In this document: in pieces, positions 14,565 to 16,171 of the stretch | Layout: each line of letters begins with the position of its first letter | Position numbering within the stretch: the stretch's first letter is position 1 | From: Clostridia bacterium | GTDB taxonomy: Bacteria > Bacillota > Clostridia > TANB77 > CAG-508 | Direction: 5' to 3' | Length of the DNA: 16,171 bases | Assembly: GCA_900752095.1 (NCBI GenBank) | Contig: CAADUD010000087.1 | Span: 1-16,171, forward strand | The notes under the pieces: model-generated | What the model saw: only the letters and a program-made list of their open reading frames with translations | What the model was told of the DNA's origin: nothing | The model's database searches: none | Program-made: the position numbers and the translations under genes

Positions 14565-16099
14565 TTAATTCTTCCAATACTTTTTATCTAAACTTCTATA
14601 TTGAATTGCTTCTGCTATATGGTATTTTTGAATTTGTTCTTTCCCTTCTAGGTCTGCTATGGTTCTTGCTACTTTTAAAATTCTAGAGTAAGCTCTTGCA
14701 CTTAAGTTCATCTTTTCAAATGCCTTTTCTAACAAATTTTTACTTTCTTGGTCTAACTTGCAATATTTTTGAATTAATTTTGGAGTTAAAGAAGAATTGG
14801 AATAAATTTTTTCTTTAGCATAACGCTCTCTTTGTAATATTCTTGTTCTATTTACTCTATTTTTTATCTTTTCTGAATTTTGAGAAGTTTTTTCTTGTTG
14901 TAATTTTTCATAGGGAATTGAACTTACTTCTATTTGAATATCAATTCTATCTAATAAAGGACCACTAATTTTACCTATATATTTTGCAATTGCTTGTGGA
15001 GTACAAGTACATTCTTTATCCACTACTCCATAATAACCACAAGGACATGGATTCATAGATGCTACAAACATAAAATTACAAGGATAAGTAAAAGTACCAT
15101 TAACTCTGCTAATTGTTACAATTCCATCTTCTAAAGGGCCTCTTAATACTTCTAAAGTATGTTGATTGAATTCTGGTAGTTCATCTAAAAATAGGACACC
15201 ATAATGTGCCAGACTAATTTCTCCTGGCTTTGGGTGAATTCCCCCACCAGTTAGAGATGTTGCTGAAATAGTATGATGTGGAGAACGAAATGGTCTAGTT
15301 GTAATAATTGGTATCTCTGCTTTTAATATTCCTGCTATACTGTGAATTTTTGTAATTTCTAAAGATTCTTCAAAACTTAAGTCAGGTAAAATGGAAGGTA
15401 TTCTTCTTGCTAACATTGTTTTTCCGTGACCCTGGACTTCCAATTAATAAACAATTGTGTCCACCTGCTGCAGCCACCTCTATTGCTCTTTTTACATTTT
15501 CTTGCCCCTTTACTTCTGAAAAGTCAAATGGATATCTTGCTTGTGTTAGCAAATTTTCCCATGAACTATGAAATCTTTGAATAGTTGCATTTCCATTTAA
15601 ATAATTTACTACTTCATTTAAATCTTCTGCACCTAAAATTTCTATTCCTTCTATAATAGATGCCTCTTGTACATTTTCTTTGGGTAAAATAACTTTTTGA
15701 ATTCCCATTTTTTTAGCTTCCATACAAATAGGCAATGCACCATGGATTGGATTTAAGTTTCCATTTAAAGAAAGCTCTCCTATAAATAGAATAGAATTTA
15801 TATTTTTTCCATAAATAATGTCTAGGCTTTTAAGAATCCCTACTGCAATAGGTAAGTCAAATATGGAACCCTCTTTTCTTAAGTTAGCTGGTGCTAAATT
15901 GACCACTATTTTTCTACTAAGTAATTCATACCCAGAATTTTTAATTGCGGTTCTTACTCTTTCTTGTGATTCTTTTACACTAGTATCTGGAAGGCCGCAC
16001 AATGCTCCAAGATGGCATTCCTGCTGAAATATCTACTTGCACATCAATTAAAAAGCCCTCCAAGCCGTGTAGAACCATACTTTTTGTAATAGATAACAT
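14565..16099 (-). CDS. comM: Mg-chelatase-like AAA+ ATPase ComM (YifB) needing two +1 frameshifts at CGG codons
   Basis: A 510-residue protein after two repairs, the normal length for ComM/YifB, a hexameric helicase that aids branch migration in natural transformation. It starts at ATG 16099 with AAAGGAG 8 nt upstream and reads MLSITKSMVLHGLEGFLIDV. At in-frame CGG 15997 the frame shifts to give SIV-G-LPDTSVKESQERV, an invariant motif of the N-terminal Lon-like domain. At in-frame CGG 15426 it shifts again to give GSPGS-G-KTMLARRIPSI, the Walker A loop. Walker B is VLFLDELPEF, then SMNPCPCGYYG and the arginine-bearing SGPLLDRIDIQ follow. Without the first shift only 38 residues would be made. 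Nothing else is damaged, so the gene looks functional in an organism that decodes CGGN as glycine. Confidence 0.88.
15423..15426 (-). other. +1 frameshift site CGGA in comM (read as Gly225, Walker A)
   Basis: The coding strand reads cca ggg tca CGGA aaa aca atg. Reading GGA restores GSPGSGKT, the P-loop; the glycine before lysine is invariant in ATPases. Read as arginine the motif would be GSPGSRKN and the frame would end 14 codons later. The preceding codon is TCA. Confidence 0.85.
15994..15997 (-). other. +1 frameshift site CGGC in comM (read as Gly35)
   Basis: The coding strand reads agc att gtg CGGC ctt cca gat. Reading GGC restores IVGLPD, invariant in ComM; read straight on, TAG follows within five codons. 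This is the only site with C as the fourth base and with a preceding codon (GTG) that does not end in A. Confidence 0.8.
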
Positions 16100-16171
16100 A
16101 TTTGAAAACTCCTTTGGGAAAATTTAAGAATTTTTAAGATAATAATAAGAAAAAAATAATATTTTCTATAA

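Noticed and set aside
878..15997. Explaining the five breaks as random sequencing or assembly errors
   Set aside because: All five are an extra C, in codon phase, at in-frame CGG, none in a homopolymer, on both strands; random indels would fall in any phase and mostly in the many A/T runs. Raw reads would still be the decisive check.
878..15997. Triplet reassignment of CGG to another amino acid
   Set aside because: Keeping the triplet frame leads to stops within 4-20 codons at most sites and loses homology; only a +1 change restores the proteins.

Overview
The window is about 16.2 kb of very AT-rich DNA (roughly 30% G+C by eye). Gene content and gene order point to a low-G+C, Gram-positive anaerobe of the Clostridia type: oxygen-sensitive class III ribonucleotide reductase (nrdD/nrdG), the rpsU-yqeY pair, the ymfF/ymfH M16-peptidase pair, the comM-dprA-yraN cluster, AGGAGG ribosome sites and some TTG/GTG starts. 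Almost everything is on the minus strand. The exceptions are one SDR oxidoreductase and one decayed phosphoesterase.

Layout, left to right: ymfH (cut by the window edge) and ymfF; a 220-nt structured repeat; yqeY; rpsU with a textbook promoter and terminator; nrdG and nrdD with a hairpin between them; a 400-nt regulatory gap; a plus-strand SDR dehydrogenase; a second copy of the structured repeat; a three-gene SsuABC/ThiXYZ-type ABC importer (ATPase, permease, binding protein); a secreted GH25 lysozyme with three LysM repeats; a cysteine-synthase-family enzyme; a decayed metallophosphoesterase; yraN, dprA and comM.

The main discovery concerns translation. Four otherwise intact genes (ymfF, the SDR gene, the ABC permease gene and comM) are each split by single-base +1 shifts, five sites in all because comM has two. 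At every site the reading frame is lost at an in-frame CGG codon, and it is restored if CGGN is read as a single glycine (the C is skipped and GGN is decoded). The restored glycines are family-conserved positions, including the P-loop glycine of ComM, the glycine after the VSS motif of the SDR and the EAA-loop glycine of the permease. The repaired proteins all have normal lengths. In a manual scan of all recognised genes (about 4,490 codons) I found no CGG used as arginine: the only five in-frame CGG triplets are the five shift points. This suggests that CGG has lost its arginine tRNA in this organism and that CGGN acts as a genome-wide four-base glycine codon or obligatory +1 shift site. The truly decayed phosphoesterase nearby has a quite different damage pattern and no CGG.

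Secondary points are the two-copy structured repeat whose arms pair although their outer sequences differ, a perfect 13-bp hairpin that hides the ribosome site of the lysozyme gene, and several palindromes next to promoters (nrdD, SDR, ABC importer).
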